NCBI GenBank assembly: GCA_024195585.1
Contig: SWBL01000027.1
Span: 62,001-126,000 of the forward strand
From: Aureobasidium sp. EXF-3400
Lineage: Eukaryota; Ascomycota; Dothideomycetes; Dothideales; Saccotheciaceae
DNA: 64,000 bases
Reading direction: 5' to 3'
Every line of letters begins with the position of its first letter. Within the stretch, counting starts at the first letter, position 1. The notes beneath the pieces were generated by a model, which saw only the letters and a program-made list of their open reading frames with translations, was not told the origin of the DNA and did no database searches. Made by a program: the position numbers and the translations under genes. This document shows positions 54,079 through 63,715 of the stretch, one piece after another.

Positions 54079-55129
54079 GTTTGCAGGAGATCGGAAGGCG
54101 ACGATTCAAAAACTGTATGATATGTGCTGAATCTTGATATGTACAGTGGTCGAGCTCGTTGTTAGCTAGACATATGGCATGGAGGTAATGATGATTGTTA
54201 TCAACAAAGGACTTTCCGGATCCGGACTTGATCGTTTTGAAAGAAACGACTCCTTCGCATCCAGATACCGCTTTCGAGTCATGTGTAATTCATTGTGTTA
54301 TCAAAGCACTTGGAAGCCCTTGGCGTAGACAGGCCGGATACAATTCTGCCAGTAGAAAGTTCGCTTTGTCACCACATGGTTGACTCGACCATTGTCCATG
54401 GTCGAACGTATGTCAAACGAAGCTACTCAACCCGATAGACTGAACTGAAGCAATCCGCCCTTACCAGTTGCTGATCTAAGCATGATGGAAGTTGTCATAT
54501 CGTAATTCAAGATGCTATGCAAAACACGAGGAGTATGAAGGGCGTTGAGTCTGCCGAAGGGTGCAGGCTTGACGCGCGCCGAGGTACTCCATAGGAGATC
54601 GCGCTCATAGTACTCTTCGTTTTGATAACGAGGAGACAGTGAATAAAGAATGCTGATGCGTAACCACGACTTGTTTTTCTTCTGTGGTGTGGTTGAGTCG
54701 AAAGGTGAGTCTTGAGGTCGGAGTTGAGATCAGCGTTGCCAACGGTTGATTAGCAGGAAGAATGTCGGCTATTTCTGTTCCGATAAACAACTTGCCGAGG
54801 CGTCTATCCGGCACCCCCCAAGGTTATATGTATAGTTATAGTTATAGTTATAATAATCAATCAAAACTTGAATCATACAAATTCTGACACAAAAATTCTA
54901 CGTTAAGAACGCCGAAGCTATACCGCATTGTCGGGGGTTGAAGATCAGTCATATTGGGGGGTGCCGGATAGATGCAACGCGACTTGCGGGAGGAAGCTGC
55001 TACCACTGCGGCATCACTTCTCATTCACAATACAGAATACATTTGTATATCAACGCTTGTGTCTGGCACGGTCCGTTCGAGGTCGTAGTTCTCACAAGTG
55101 CTCAACGGATGTCGCTCAAATGACGTTTC
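54079..55129. other. Intergenic region holding a MITE
   Basis: About 1 kb between the kinase and the HET gene. No coding frame is supported; the MITE at 54807-54968 is the only clear element. Confidence 0.5.
54807..54968. mobile_element. 162-bp MITE with 15-bp terminal inverted repeats
   Basis: Both ends carry the perfect inverted repeat TCCGGCACCCCCCAA, and a TA dinucleotide flanks each side (54805-54806 and 54969-54970). The inside is AT-rich with an ATAGTT microsatellite (54832-54853) and no coding frame. TA target duplication with short inverted repeats is the mark of Tc1/mariner/pogo-type non-autonomous elements. The autonomous partner is not in the window. Confidence 0.65.
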
Positions 55130-56743
55130 TCAATGGACCTCAGCTTCGAACGCAACGAATTTCTGATAATCAGGCTTGATATCGCAATGCATGGTATCCC
55201 ACCAGACAAGACTGATTCTTTTCCACATATCGGACGATCGGGGCTTGGCCAGTATCACAGCATAAGCACGATAAAAGTCGCGAGGTATATTTATACTGCT
55301 GCTGTCGCCTAGCAGAAATGCCTGCAGCTCGATGTCTGGACTCAATTGAGCTTCCTGCTCGAACATCCGACGAAATGAACCTCGAGGAATGTGGCGTGAA
55401 TCAGAATCCAGTTTTCGTGGCTCCGATATGCGGTCCAAAGGCTCTGCAGATCGTGCATCCAATGCAAAGTACAGTGCATGGAATCTGTCGAGCTCATTAC
55501 GACACATATCATCTAGCTCATGCAATGGGCGAGAAAACCCAGAGAAAATAGCGGTCTTCCTAGACGTGGGTTCGATCGTGCCAAACATCCGCATAGTCAT
55601 GTTATCACTGTACGTTGGATACATGATCAGTTCCGAAGGTACATGTGAGCGCTGAGTAATCATCCAACTGCGGTGTTCAGACGGCTGTGCAGTATGCACG
55701 AACCACTGTGACAGCATAGGAGATCGTGAGGTCAATTGTTGTGCCAACTGTAGCTCCAGGTCTTCGAGGGTAACAGGGACCCCAGGACTCACTGATTCAC
55801 CCAATCGGAAACCATAGATCTGCATGATGGCATAAACGCGATCAAGCGGGTGTCTCGTCACGCGATAGTGCGCCATACCATACTGGACATTCGGGTTATT
55901 CGTCATGGTGAAGAAAAGCCCAGAGGTGCGGATAATGTGCTGCAACTGATGGGTAAAAGGTAAAGCTTCCGACGGCCATTCATTCTGGTAGTCGTCGATG
56001 GTCACCTGTGTATTCCAGCATAGGTTACAGAACATCTCCAACCGGATTTGGTGTTCGCGATAGAATGGCAAGGTCAGAGGTTGACCATTTTTGGACAAGA
56101 TCATAGCATCCCTCCTGAGTATAGCCTCTTGTAACGTCCACAATGATGTGAACCAGGGATCCTGCATTAGTGACTGCAGAGTTAGTAAGTTGCACTGAAG
56201 CTTTGGGATGACAGACTTTTTCTGTTGATTCGAGAGCTCCCAGAGTGTAGGTCCTGAGATGATATTGTCGAGGTCAAAGACATTGTCAAAGAGACTTTGA
56301 AGCTTCTCGTGCGTATGAAAATTGAGCCAAGCGAAGGCATAAGCTGCTTGCTTAAAGATCCCAGCCTGTCTTCCAACTTCATACATCTTCGTGGCCGAAT
56401 CTTCTTGATCAATGCAGCAGATATCTATCCAGGCAAACTCGACAGATTGACCCATGTAGGTGATGACCCTCCGAAAGTCGTCGACAGTGAAGTGTTCATC
56501 CTTGATTAGAGGTACTTTCCAGGTCAATCCTTTGACGTCCAGAGCTGGTTTGTCTGCGGCGGCTCTGAATCTTCCCCAGGTATAGGTCAAGATCGCATAA
56601 TGAGGCGAATCAATGGTTCCAAAAGTACTTTCACCAGTTCGTTGTAGTGAGGTCATGGTCGGAATGTGAAGCAAACGTAGCGGCCACAGAGGCATCACCT
56701 CTCTCCAGAAGTTCTCCGTGCGGCGGTCACCGTGGTATGCCAT
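55130..56743 (-). CDS. HET (heterokaryon incompatibility) domain protein, 537 aa
   Basis: An intronless frame. The HET domain spans about residues 48-205: block 1 is HYAILTYTWGRF, block 2 is FAWIDICCIDQED, and block 3 is QAGIFKQAAYAFAWL, then WFTSLWTLQEAILRRD, all in the usual order. The C-terminal 330 residues contain HPLDRVYAIMQIYGFRLG, common in HET proteins, and a weakly conserved rest. HET domains set off cell death in vegetative incompatibility, though most family members have no known role. It faces a membrane-protein gene across 331 bases. Confidence 0.9.
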   Translation of the reverse strand: MAYHGDRRTENFWREVMPLWPLRLLHIPTMTSLQRTGESTFGTIDSPHYAILTYTWGRFRAAADKPALDVKGLTWKVPLIKDEHFTVDDFRRVITYMGQSVEFAWIDICCIDQEDSATKMYEVGRQAGIFKQAAYAFAWLNFHTHEKLQSLFDNVFDLDNIISGPTLWELSNQQKKSVIPKLQCNLLTLQSLMQDPWFTSLWTLQEAILRRDAMILSKNGQPLTLPFYREHQIRLEMFCNLCWNTQVTIDDYQNEWPSEALPFTHQLQHIIRTSGLFFTMTNNPNVQYGMAHYRVTRHPLDRVYAIMQIYGFRLGESVSPGVPVTLEDLELQLAQQLTSRSPMLSQWFVHTAQPSEHRSWMITQRSHVPSELIMYPTYSDNMTMRMFGTIEPTSRKTAIFSGFSRPLHELDDMCRNELDRFHALYFALDARSAEPLDRISEPRKLDSDSRHIPRGSFRRMFEQEAQLSPDIELQAFLLGDSSSINIPRDFYRAYAVILAKPRSSDMWKRISLVWWDTMHCDIKPDYQKFVAFEAEVH

Positions 56744-57074
56744 CGTATGAATAAGATGCTTTCACTGAGGAAGCGTACGGCGGGACCATGAACATCAGAC
56801 TGAACAAATATTCTCTCGGGGCGGATACATCAAGTGTACAGTCGCAATGTCGTTGTGTGTACTTGATATGGCCATCGATGGCCGTGAAGTGAGCTGTAGC
56901 CGGCTTGTGGCGACATGCCGAAGCCAGCCACATGATGATTGGGTGTTCCCAGCCACCTGATTATCATGCATATATTAATTTGCATGGATGTGTCAGACAG
57001 CCCTAAGATCCGAGCGTTTCCTACTAGACCTTATGAATGCTCTTTGAGCATTCGACTGAGCACACGTCCCCCCT
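56744..57074. other. Bidirectional promoter between HET and membrane-protein genes
   Basis: 331 bases between two divergent ATGs. Nothing else recognised. Confidence 0.45.
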
Positions 57075-58436
57075 ATGGTCTCCTTCAAAGACATCACCGG
57101 TGCTCTGGGCACGATCTTGGGTTATCTCGGCGCGGAAGTTGCAGAAGAAAGCGTGTTCGAACGACTTCTGTGGCCACAGAGATACTACAATGACCTCAGT
57201 CTCATCATTCTTCTGAAGCTCGTCTTCCTCATGCCATCTGGAGGTCCGCTGCATCGCGCAGCACTCGAGACTCTGACCGACTTTCAAAAGAACGGACTTT
57301 ATCTGGGCAAAACTCGAGGAAACATGCTTGGTACTGCATTTTACAGCCGTCTCGATGTATCGTATTTTGCCAGGACTCTAACGGGCCAGGAGAATGCAGC
57401 GAAAGAGACAAGAAATGGATTCTTGGTAAGAATCTCGCGATCCCTGGCGCACGGCCATGCGACAAGACAAGACGACCACGAGAAGCTGTTGTCTGATCTG
57501 AAGGTCGACAAGAGAGCACATATCCCAATGCATCAGATTTATATCAGAAGTTCCAGGAATCAAACACCAACGTCTCGTGAAAGTGTGGTCGTCTCCGAGG
57601 ACAAACTGACCTGGAAATGCTTCATTGGAGTAGTGGCTAGCGAATTGACTGCCATTATCGCAGCGGTAGTAGCAGGCACATATACTCATACGGCATGGCT
57701 TGTTGTATACTTTCTGCTGCCGTTGCTCTTCAAGATTATTTCCTTTGGCACTAGTGTCCGAAGAGAAGGCCTCAGAGCTGCAAGCGATAACGAAAGCGAG
57801 GTCGAAACGATATTCGAGTTGGAAGATCTCAACCACGGTCTATTCCTCATACAGGGGCCTGATTATCTTGTACGCCAGTTTTGCCGACATTACGGACATC
57901 CGATTCGCGGCGTGAACGTTGCGCCAAATCGATGGCGGGAGATCATGTCAATGGCGTTGGTATACCTTTTCGTGGCATACTTTCCAGCTGGATTGATTGC
58001 TCTGCTGTGGTTGAACGACGATGCGCAAGCGCTGTGGCTGACGTATCAGCTTTATATCGTGTTCGTCATGCATTTCAGTAGACTTTTGGGCTTGAATGGA
58101 TGTAGCCGGACTGAAGAGCACATCGCACGATATCTCAAGAAGGGAAAAGAGGTGATCCTGAGCGACTCGACAGCAGCTTCTGTCAGTTTCAGAGTTGAGA
58201 CGGTGTGGTTGCAAAATGTGACAGAAGGCAGGAAAGGTGTAGCTGACAAGATTGGCGCACACAAACGAATGCACAAGAGCGATGGCGAATCATGCGAGTG
58301 CGATACAATTGGCGATGGTTTGATCGACAAGCAGATTGGTGAAGACAAGTCGCCTACCTCGAGAACAGAAGAAACACTGGAAGGGGCAGACAAGACAGGC
58401 GTTGAGGAAGTTGCCCGCGGTCGAAATGCTGACTAA
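57075..58436 (+). CDS. Hypothetical multi-span membrane protein, 453 aa
   Basis: An intronless frame. Four hydrophobic segments can be seen: FIGVVASELTAIIAAVVAG and TAWLVVYFLLPLLFKIISF near residues 193-236, then SMALVYLFVAYFPAGLIALL and ALWLTYQLYIVFVMHF near 296-336. The N-terminal 190 residues are cytosolic and include a helix near the start. The C-terminal 100 residues are charged and disordered. Between the span pairs lies an ordered domain with ELEDLNHGLFLIQGPDYLVR. Family not recognised; I infer an integral membrane protein specific to some ascomycetes. Its shared promoter with the HET gene may mean co-expression. Confidence 0.6.
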   Translation: MVSFKDITGALGTILGYLGAEVAEESVFERLLWPQRYYNDLSLIILLKLVFLMPSGGPLHRAALETLTDFQKNGLYLGKTRGNMLGTAFYSRLDVSYFARTLTGQENAAKETRNGFLVRISRSLAHGHATRQDDHEKLLSDLKVDKRAHIPMHQIYIRSSRNQTPTSRESVVVSEDKLTWKCFIGVVASELTAIIAAVVAGTYTHTAWLVVYFLLPLLFKIISFGTSVRREGLRAASDNESEVETIFELEDLNHGLFLIQGPDYLVRQFCRHYGHPIRGVNVAPNRWREIMSMALVYLFVAYFPAGLIALLWLNDDAQALWLTYQLYIVFVMHFSRLLGLNGCSRTEEHIARYLKKGKEVILSDSTAASVSFRVETVWLQNVTEGRKGVADKIGAHKRMHKSDGESCECDTIGDGLIDKQIGEDKSPTSRTEETLEGADKTGVEEVARGRNAD

Positions 58437-58708
58437 GCAAATCGCCTTCGTGCTTGCGATTTACTGTACTCAACCCACGTTCTGTCTTCGCCATCTCGTA
58501 AAATTTCAATGGACAGTCCATTGACGATGCTTGTCTGCCTGAGTTGCGAGTCATATCTGGCACCGCTCAAGGCGGCAAAGCTCATCTCGGAGCAGGCAGC
58601 CACCTATGTCCGTGCACACGTGAAACGCAGCGTATATCAATGAGACGTCGCTCCGACTGCATCTCATCCTAACTTCAACTTCAACTTGCAATCTGGACTG
58701 CTTCTATA

Positions 58709-60244
58709 ATGCCAGGGCTATCGCAACTTCCACCAGAGCTGCTTGCGCACATCGTCGAGTTTGTCGCTGTCAGTGAACCGGCTCCAATCGATCCATACGA
58801 CTACGATGACGAGAACAAGTACAAGGCTATCAACGATCCAGCGTTTTCGAACTGGAATCCGTCTTCCAACAGGCTTGCTGTAACACCACGGCCAGATGTT
58901 GCCAGCCTGCAGAACCTACGCCTCGCCTCAAGACAATTCTCTCACGCTTGTGCAACTCATCTGTATGCTTGTGTACGCCTATTGCCAACCGAGGAATCTG
59001 CTACTCGCTACAACGAGATCTTATCTACACCTAATGTGGCCCAACTGGTGCAAAAAGTCATATTCCAGACTAGAATGGTGCCTGGTGGAAGTACTTCATG
59101 TTACGCTCGCCAACACCCTGGCGAAGACGATGATTATCGCGAACCTCATCCCTTTTTCATGGACGCTCTCGGCCAAGTCGGTCGTTTTCCGAACCTCACC
59201 CACGTAGAATTGGCCTTCTCGATCACCTGTTGTGGCCCCTCAGGATTTACTTATGGCGATGAAACTGAGGACGTCGAATTTCGAGAAGAAGTCTTGAGTG
59301 CTTTTTACGCTGGTCTCAATCATCCCGAACATCCCGCCGCCAAAGTATATGACCTGGGCATCAAGAACCTACAAGATATAACTCCGCAAGTCCTGATTGA
59401 TAGTGCTGAAAACACGGACAATGGGTTCAAAAAGGACTTTCAGCAGGTTATGTCACGGATCACACATTTCAGCCTCCAGGTGGCTACAGAAGAGGACGAA
59501 GCCTCGCCAGAAAATGAGTTGCACATCCCTGAGAGTCATGACTTTTTTGGTCACGAACTGGAGACCTACTGGCTTGCGCCAATCGCCAATAACTTTCTTT
59601 ATCTCAAGCTCTATGCCAGTAGAATGCCTTTTGGCATGTACCCCAGATGCAATCTTCCAAGATTCCCCAGATTGCGCAAACTGCTTCTTGGAAATTTAAG
59701 CGTTGTAAACGACGACCAGATTGACTGGATTCTCAGCCATGCGGCAACTCTCGAAGAACTGACTTTGGATGATGCTATAATAGGCATCGGTGCTACATTC
59801 ACCGAGCAGAGCGTCGATGTTGTCAACCGCCGTGTCAACTACCTACCACTCAAGATTGAAGATGGCCGTCCTTGTTATCGACCACAGTCAACATTGAGAT
59901 ACACACCGCAAAGATGGCTCTGGTCAACACGCTGGCATCAAATTTTCAATCGCTTCCAGCATGGTCTGCCTCATTTGAAGTATTTCGCCTTTGGACATGG
60001 GAACCGTGGAGAAAATGCATCTTTCGACGAAGCAGAAGCCTTGACCTGTGAACTCGAGACTGACAGATATCATTACTTTGACGAAGGTTCCGGTCCCTCT
60101 AACTGGCTCAGTAACCACTATCACACCAAAGCATACAAGTATCGGGAGAAAGATAAGGACGAGATTGTATATCATCCCGAATGCGACGAGGAGGACTGGC
60201 AAGCCTTGAAAGACCTGGTCCACGAATTGAAGAAAAGGAGATAG
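58709..60244 (+). CDS. F-box-like protein, 511 aa
   Basis: An intronless frame. The first residues MPGLSQLPPELLAHIVEFVA begin a fungal F-box, continued after an acidic insertion by ASLQNLRLASRQFSHACATHLYACV. The middle has leucine-rich-repeat-like lines (LPRFPRLRKLLLGNLSVVND, then HAATLEELTLDDAIIGIG). F-box proteins of this type dock target proteins to the SCF ubiquitin ligase through Skp1. The C-terminus (WQALKDLVHELKKRR) is basic. The target is unknown. Confidence 0.75.
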   Translation: MPGLSQLPPELLAHIVEFVAVSEPAPIDPYDYDDENKYKAINDPAFSNWNPSSNRLAVTPRPDVASLQNLRLASRQFSHACATHLYACVRLLPTEESATRYNEILSTPNVAQLVQKVIFQTRMVPGGSTSCYARQHPGEDDDYREPHPFFMDALGQVGRFPNLTHVELAFSITCCGPSGFTYGDETEDVEFREEVLSAFYAGLNHPEHPAAKVYDLGIKNLQDITPQVLIDSAENTDNGFKKDFQQVMSRITHFSLQVATEEDEASPENELHIPESHDFFGHELETYWLAPIANNFLYLKLYASRMPFGMYPRCNLPRFPRLRKLLLGNLSVVNDDQIDWILSHAATLEELTLDDAIIGIGATFTEQSVDVVNRRVNYLPLKIEDGRPCYRPQSTLRYTPQRWLWSTRWHQIFNRFQHGLPHLKYFAFGHGNRGENASFDEAEALTCELETDRYHYFDEGSGPSNWLSNHYHTKAYKYREKDKDEIVYHPECDEEDWQALKDLVHELKKRR

Positions 60245-60523
60245 GAATTTCAGGCCATTCAGGGCGTATTTGCAAGAGACAACGATGGATAACAGTGCCT
60301 CATGGGCGAGGTATTCAAACCGGTATCCGGATCGGGTGTCCGCGGATCGAAGGTTCAGCACCCTCGGAAGCAACACGCCCGCGTGTGATGCAGGGCACAA
60401 AACTGGAGGGAGCAGTGGATTCCAGTTTTCTCTCGCACCAATTCCCAAAACTTTTTACTGCACTCGGACGACCGCAAAGCAACAGTGTGCAGCCTTTCCT
60501 CGTTTCCAATCCAACAGTCAGAC

Positions 60524-60852
60524 ATGAAAAAACACGACTCCCTAGAAGACCTGCTTGTGAACAAAGATACGGGTATATCTTATCCTTCGGCCTTTGCGCT
60601 GCGATGGTCTGACCGGAAGTTGCAGCCAACAAGTCCAAATCAAGCCTGCTGAGACGCATAGCGACCCTTCTCGCAATTCAAATCCTGTTCATATACATGG
60701 CTCAATATGCCCTGCACTGTTATCGCGGCACCTCATCTGATATAAATGACGCGCCGTGGTGGCAGACGTTCCTCGTCTTTGGAGTCGCAAACCTCTGCAC
60801 TCAATACGCTGCGTGCAAGATCGGATACGGAGGACTCCTCGGACACGCTTGA
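60524..60852 (+). CDS. Small membrane protein, tandem family member 1, 91 aa
   Basis: Two exons: 60524-60572 (49 nt) and 60626-60852, with a 53-nt intron (GTATAT...CAG, branch CTGAC). The first exon is a short polar N-terminus (MKKHDSLEDLLVNKD). The second has SLLRRIATLLAIQILFIYM (first span), then NDAPWWQTFLVFGVANLC (Trp pair and second span), then KIGYGGLLGHA. It shares intron phase, exon layout and the motifs LLRR, APWWQ, ANLC and KIGYGGL with the gene at 61079. The family is not one I know. Confidence 0.7.
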
Positions 60853-61078
60853 GAGATAAGCTATACATACAGTACAGCAACAGACGCAATCTAGGCTTCA
60901 AAGTTAGCCAGTACCCCAACGAGAATTACGTCCGTAAAGCGTGCGGGGTTAAAACCAGAAGGATTCCTGGCACAATGATGCGAGCGTTATTTCGCACCAG
61001 TCTCAATCATATCACTAGTCCCCCGGAATATCAAGGAGTACAACATACGACCTTGTACCAAATCCTCGCAGTCCGAAC

Positions 61079-61416
61079 ATGGAGAAATCAAGGCTCTCAG
61101 ACAATCCGGCTGAATATGAAGACGCAGGTACATCTATTTCTATCGTCGCTATTGCCACGCGCTCTCTAATCCATATAAACAAAAAGACAGAAACCCCAAG
61201 CCCAGTCTGCTAAGGCGTGGAGTGATCAAATTTGCAATCGTTGCGCTATTCATATTTATAGCCTTGAATGCCCTCCACTGGTGTCGCGGCAGCTACGGTG
61301 ATCCCTCCAAGATGGCTGATGCGCCCTGGTGGCAGGTGGCTTTCGCTATCAGCATGGCAAACCTTTGTGCCCATCTCACGCTGCATAAGATCGGATATGG
61401 GGGGTTGTTCTCATAG
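61079..61416 (+). CDS. Small membrane protein, tandem family member 2, 92 aa
   Basis: Two exons: 61079-61127 (49 nt) and 61187-61416 (230 nt), with a 59-nt intron (GTACAT...AAG). The N-terminus is MEKSRLSDNPAEYEDAD. The second exon reads NPKPSLLRRGVIKFAIVALF (first span), then ADAPWWQVAFAISMANLC (second span) and HKIGYGGLFS. The first exon is the same length as in member 1, with the intron in the same phase and place. Two spans with both termini on one side of the membrane are likely. Confidence 0.7.
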
Positions 61417-61777
61417 CAGCTTGAGATAGATACGGGGCCACAGATTTGCTCGAGGCAGTATAAGCGAATTCGTTGACTAGATCGTCATCTGCTCGTCAAT
61501 TGACTTGTCTACGACTGATTTCTCCGCTTATAAGTTCTGAGCTCCAGCTAAAGATGCTATTTTGTGTTTCACTCCCTGTGCATGTTTGCGATTGACTCGC
61601 GCGTCATGATGCCAAGAAGCAGAAGGATCATCCCCACTCGTATGTTTCATCGACTCCTATATCATACAACGATCCCTGTGACAGCTTTTTTATCTTCTCT
61701 TCACTTTTCGTCTTGTTGTTCAACTCATTTGCCAAAATCATAGAAAGTCTCAAAATACACGACAAAGTTTCATCTCA
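61417..61777. other. Spacer between tandem family members 2 and 3
   Basis: 361 bases, no open frame of note; a T- and C-rich leader precedes the ATG at 61778. Confidence 0.45.
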
Positions 61778-62218
61778 ATGTCAGAAAAGCTATCCTCTGC
61801 ATACTCGATTGATACAAAGATAAAGGGCCATAAGGATGGGCAAGGCGATATACTGATTCACACAACAAGTAAGTCTTCTCTGTTTCCTTATTGACGACAC
61901 ACACAGCACTCCACCCATCTTTGCCAATGCCAAGGAAGGGACAAGAAGAACAAGGAAGTGAAATCAAACCTCTAACCCGAAGTTGCAGGTGTCGATAACC
62001 CAGACCCGAATTTCCTGAAACGCGTGGCCACAACACTCATGTTCCAAGCACCTTTCCTGGCTCTAACCATGGTGGCTCTCAATCTGTGGCATCATAACTA
62101 CAATCTTGATCTGACATGGAATCAAATACCTGTGTGGCAGGGGTTTTTGGTGTTTGGAGCCACGAATCTTTGTGCTAAGTTATCTATGAAGGTGGCCGGG
62201 TTTAAGGGTGTCTTGTAG
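61778..62218 (+). CDS. Small membrane protein, tandem family member 3, 106 aa
   Basis: Two exons: 61778-61868 (91 nt) and 61989-62218 (230 nt), with a 120-nt intron (GTAAGT...CAG). The first exon is longer than in members 1 and 2 but splices in the same phase. The second exon is exactly as long as in member 2: NPDPNFLKRVATTLMFQAPF, a hydrophobic stretch, then IPVWQGFLVFGATNLCAKLS and VAGFKGVL. It is the most diverged copy: APWWQ has become IPVWQ and IGYGG has become AGFKG. Confidence 0.7.
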
Positions 62219-62741
62219 CAGAGTTTTGACATTTTTGGAGAGTTAAGGATGGTGTAGGATTCGAGGTATCGCAAAGGAGATTGCAGATAAACGTATCTTG
62301 GTGCCTTCTACATATAGCGGAATAGTGCTAGGATGTTCGGGGTCTGTGTCGCCTTTCATTGTGCATAGAACACGCTTGACCGGTAAAAGCTTATTGAAAA
62401 CGCATCCGGCGATTGGAAGTTTGTTTTTACTGACTTGTGTATGCCGCTCTATCTTAGCGGCCCTGAGTGTCTAGCCCAGCACATCTCTCAACATTAACGC
62501 TAAGCTCTCTTTTAGCAGCCTTTATCGCTTGCACACACTGCCTAATAGGCAATCCTAGTATTCCACCCAGTGTCTCTTCTAATTCCTCTAGTCTTAGCTT
62601 CCAAAAACACCATCTCGCAAGACTGAGACTGTTTGCCGTAATCCTAGCCCCACTTGCAAGCTTTCCAGGTTCTGCGCTTGAGTGTGATAGACTGTAATTC
62701 TCCATCGATAGCTTAAGTGTCAAAAAAGTTGCAGAAAGAGA
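62219..62741. other. Spacer with possible foreign insert beside the truncated SDR gene
   Basis: A minus frame at 62454-62723 reads LARWCFWKLRLEELEETLGG and then GLPIRQCVQAIKAAKRELSV, with different base use (many CTAG and CTAAT words) from its neighbours. I take it as a fragment of an inserted element, family unknown. Confidence 0.35.
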
Positions 62742-63218
62742 TTAACGAGGAATGTTTCGGGTGCATGGCTTACAAGACAGTCCGAGATGGACATGATTCT
62801 TACCAAGAGACACTGAGGTTGAGATGCTTTTTGATGTGATGACAAGCTTCTTAAGAGAGGGCGTCTGAAGTGCAGCACCAAGCATGTTCTCATTTCCCTT
62901 GACTGTGGGCTCGTAGACATCAGTTTGTGGGTCAAGGAAGGGCGAAGGTAGTGGAGACGCGAGGTGAATGATATAGGTCGCATCTTTGGTTGCCTGGTCA
63001 TAGGCTCCCGGGACAGAGAGATCCGGCACCTCTACGAAAGACAACTTGTCTCCAGGAGCCAAGGCGCTGATTTTGGGATGGATGCGAAGAAATTCGGCTT
63101 GTGCAGTAGAACGAACAGCGGCGCGAACAGTGTAACCCTGTTCAAGCGCATCTAAGAGGACTTTGAATCCAATGAAACCGGAGACGCCGGTAATGAGGAT
63201 AAGAGTAGAAGCGGCCAT
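62742..63218 (-). pseudogene. Truncated NAD(P)-dependent epimerase/reductase (SDR) gene
   Basis: The ATG at 63218 opens MAASTLILITGVSGFIGFKV, with the Rossmann motif TGVSGFIG. It continues through YTVRAAVRSTAQAEFLRI, KDATYIIHLASPLPSPF and YEPTVKGNENMLGAA up to KKLVITSKSISTSVSLG, as in extended SDRs such as dihydroflavonol-reductase-like enzymes (normally about 330-350 aa). At that point a GTAAGA donor begins an intron, but no continuation exists: the next sequence is unrelated. The catalytic YxxxK half is missing, so the product of about 145 ordered residues cannot be an active enzyme. Confidence 0.7.
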
Positions 63219-63367
63219 CGTGGAGTTTCTCGGGAGAATCAATCATTTGCAGAAGTGTGAGTAGTCAGGAAGGGACGAAACTCTCGATGTCGAGAGGAGA
63301 GAAATCATGTAGAGCTTGGTGATCACGGATTCCGGGAGCAGGAAACCCGTTGTTCAGGGGACTTTCA

Positions 63368-63420
63368 TTCTTCGGGACCGCTCCGTCCTTCGGTACCGCT
63401 CCAGTCCTCCGGACCGCTCA
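63368..63420. repeat. Imperfect tandem repeat, three units of 16-19 nt
   Basis: Three successive units resemble TCCTTCGGTACCGCTCCAG with one to four changes each. It lies about 150 bases upstream of the truncated SDR start. Confidence 0.5.
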
Positions 63421-63610
63421 ACTGATTGCTGTCTATCTCAGTCTCCCTGCGGTGCTGCCCGACCGGGAGACCCTGCAGTAAGCTCCAGCCAAAGAAGGCT
63501 CGGCTCGTGTGGCTTGAGGCGGGTTCCGCTCAACAGGGTCAACGGGCATTCGGCGTGCTAAAGCTTGTTTTCACGTCTGGGATTATACGAGGCAATGATT
63601 TCAGGTCTCG

Positions 63611-63715
63611 GGGGTGGCGCGGTGAATGGGAGAAGCAAATTGAATTGATGTTGATGATTGATGGAGACAGATGTCAACCGATCAGTTTATGTAGGTAACG
63701 AGCGTCGCTCCTTCC
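63611..63715 (+). repeat. Degenerate dispersed repeat, copy 2
   Basis: Matches 46261-46385 in order: GGCGCGG, GCAAATTGAATTG, ATGTTGATGAT, GATGTCAACC and CTCCTTCCC, with a 4-base gap and several transitions. See copy 1. Confidence 0.55.
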
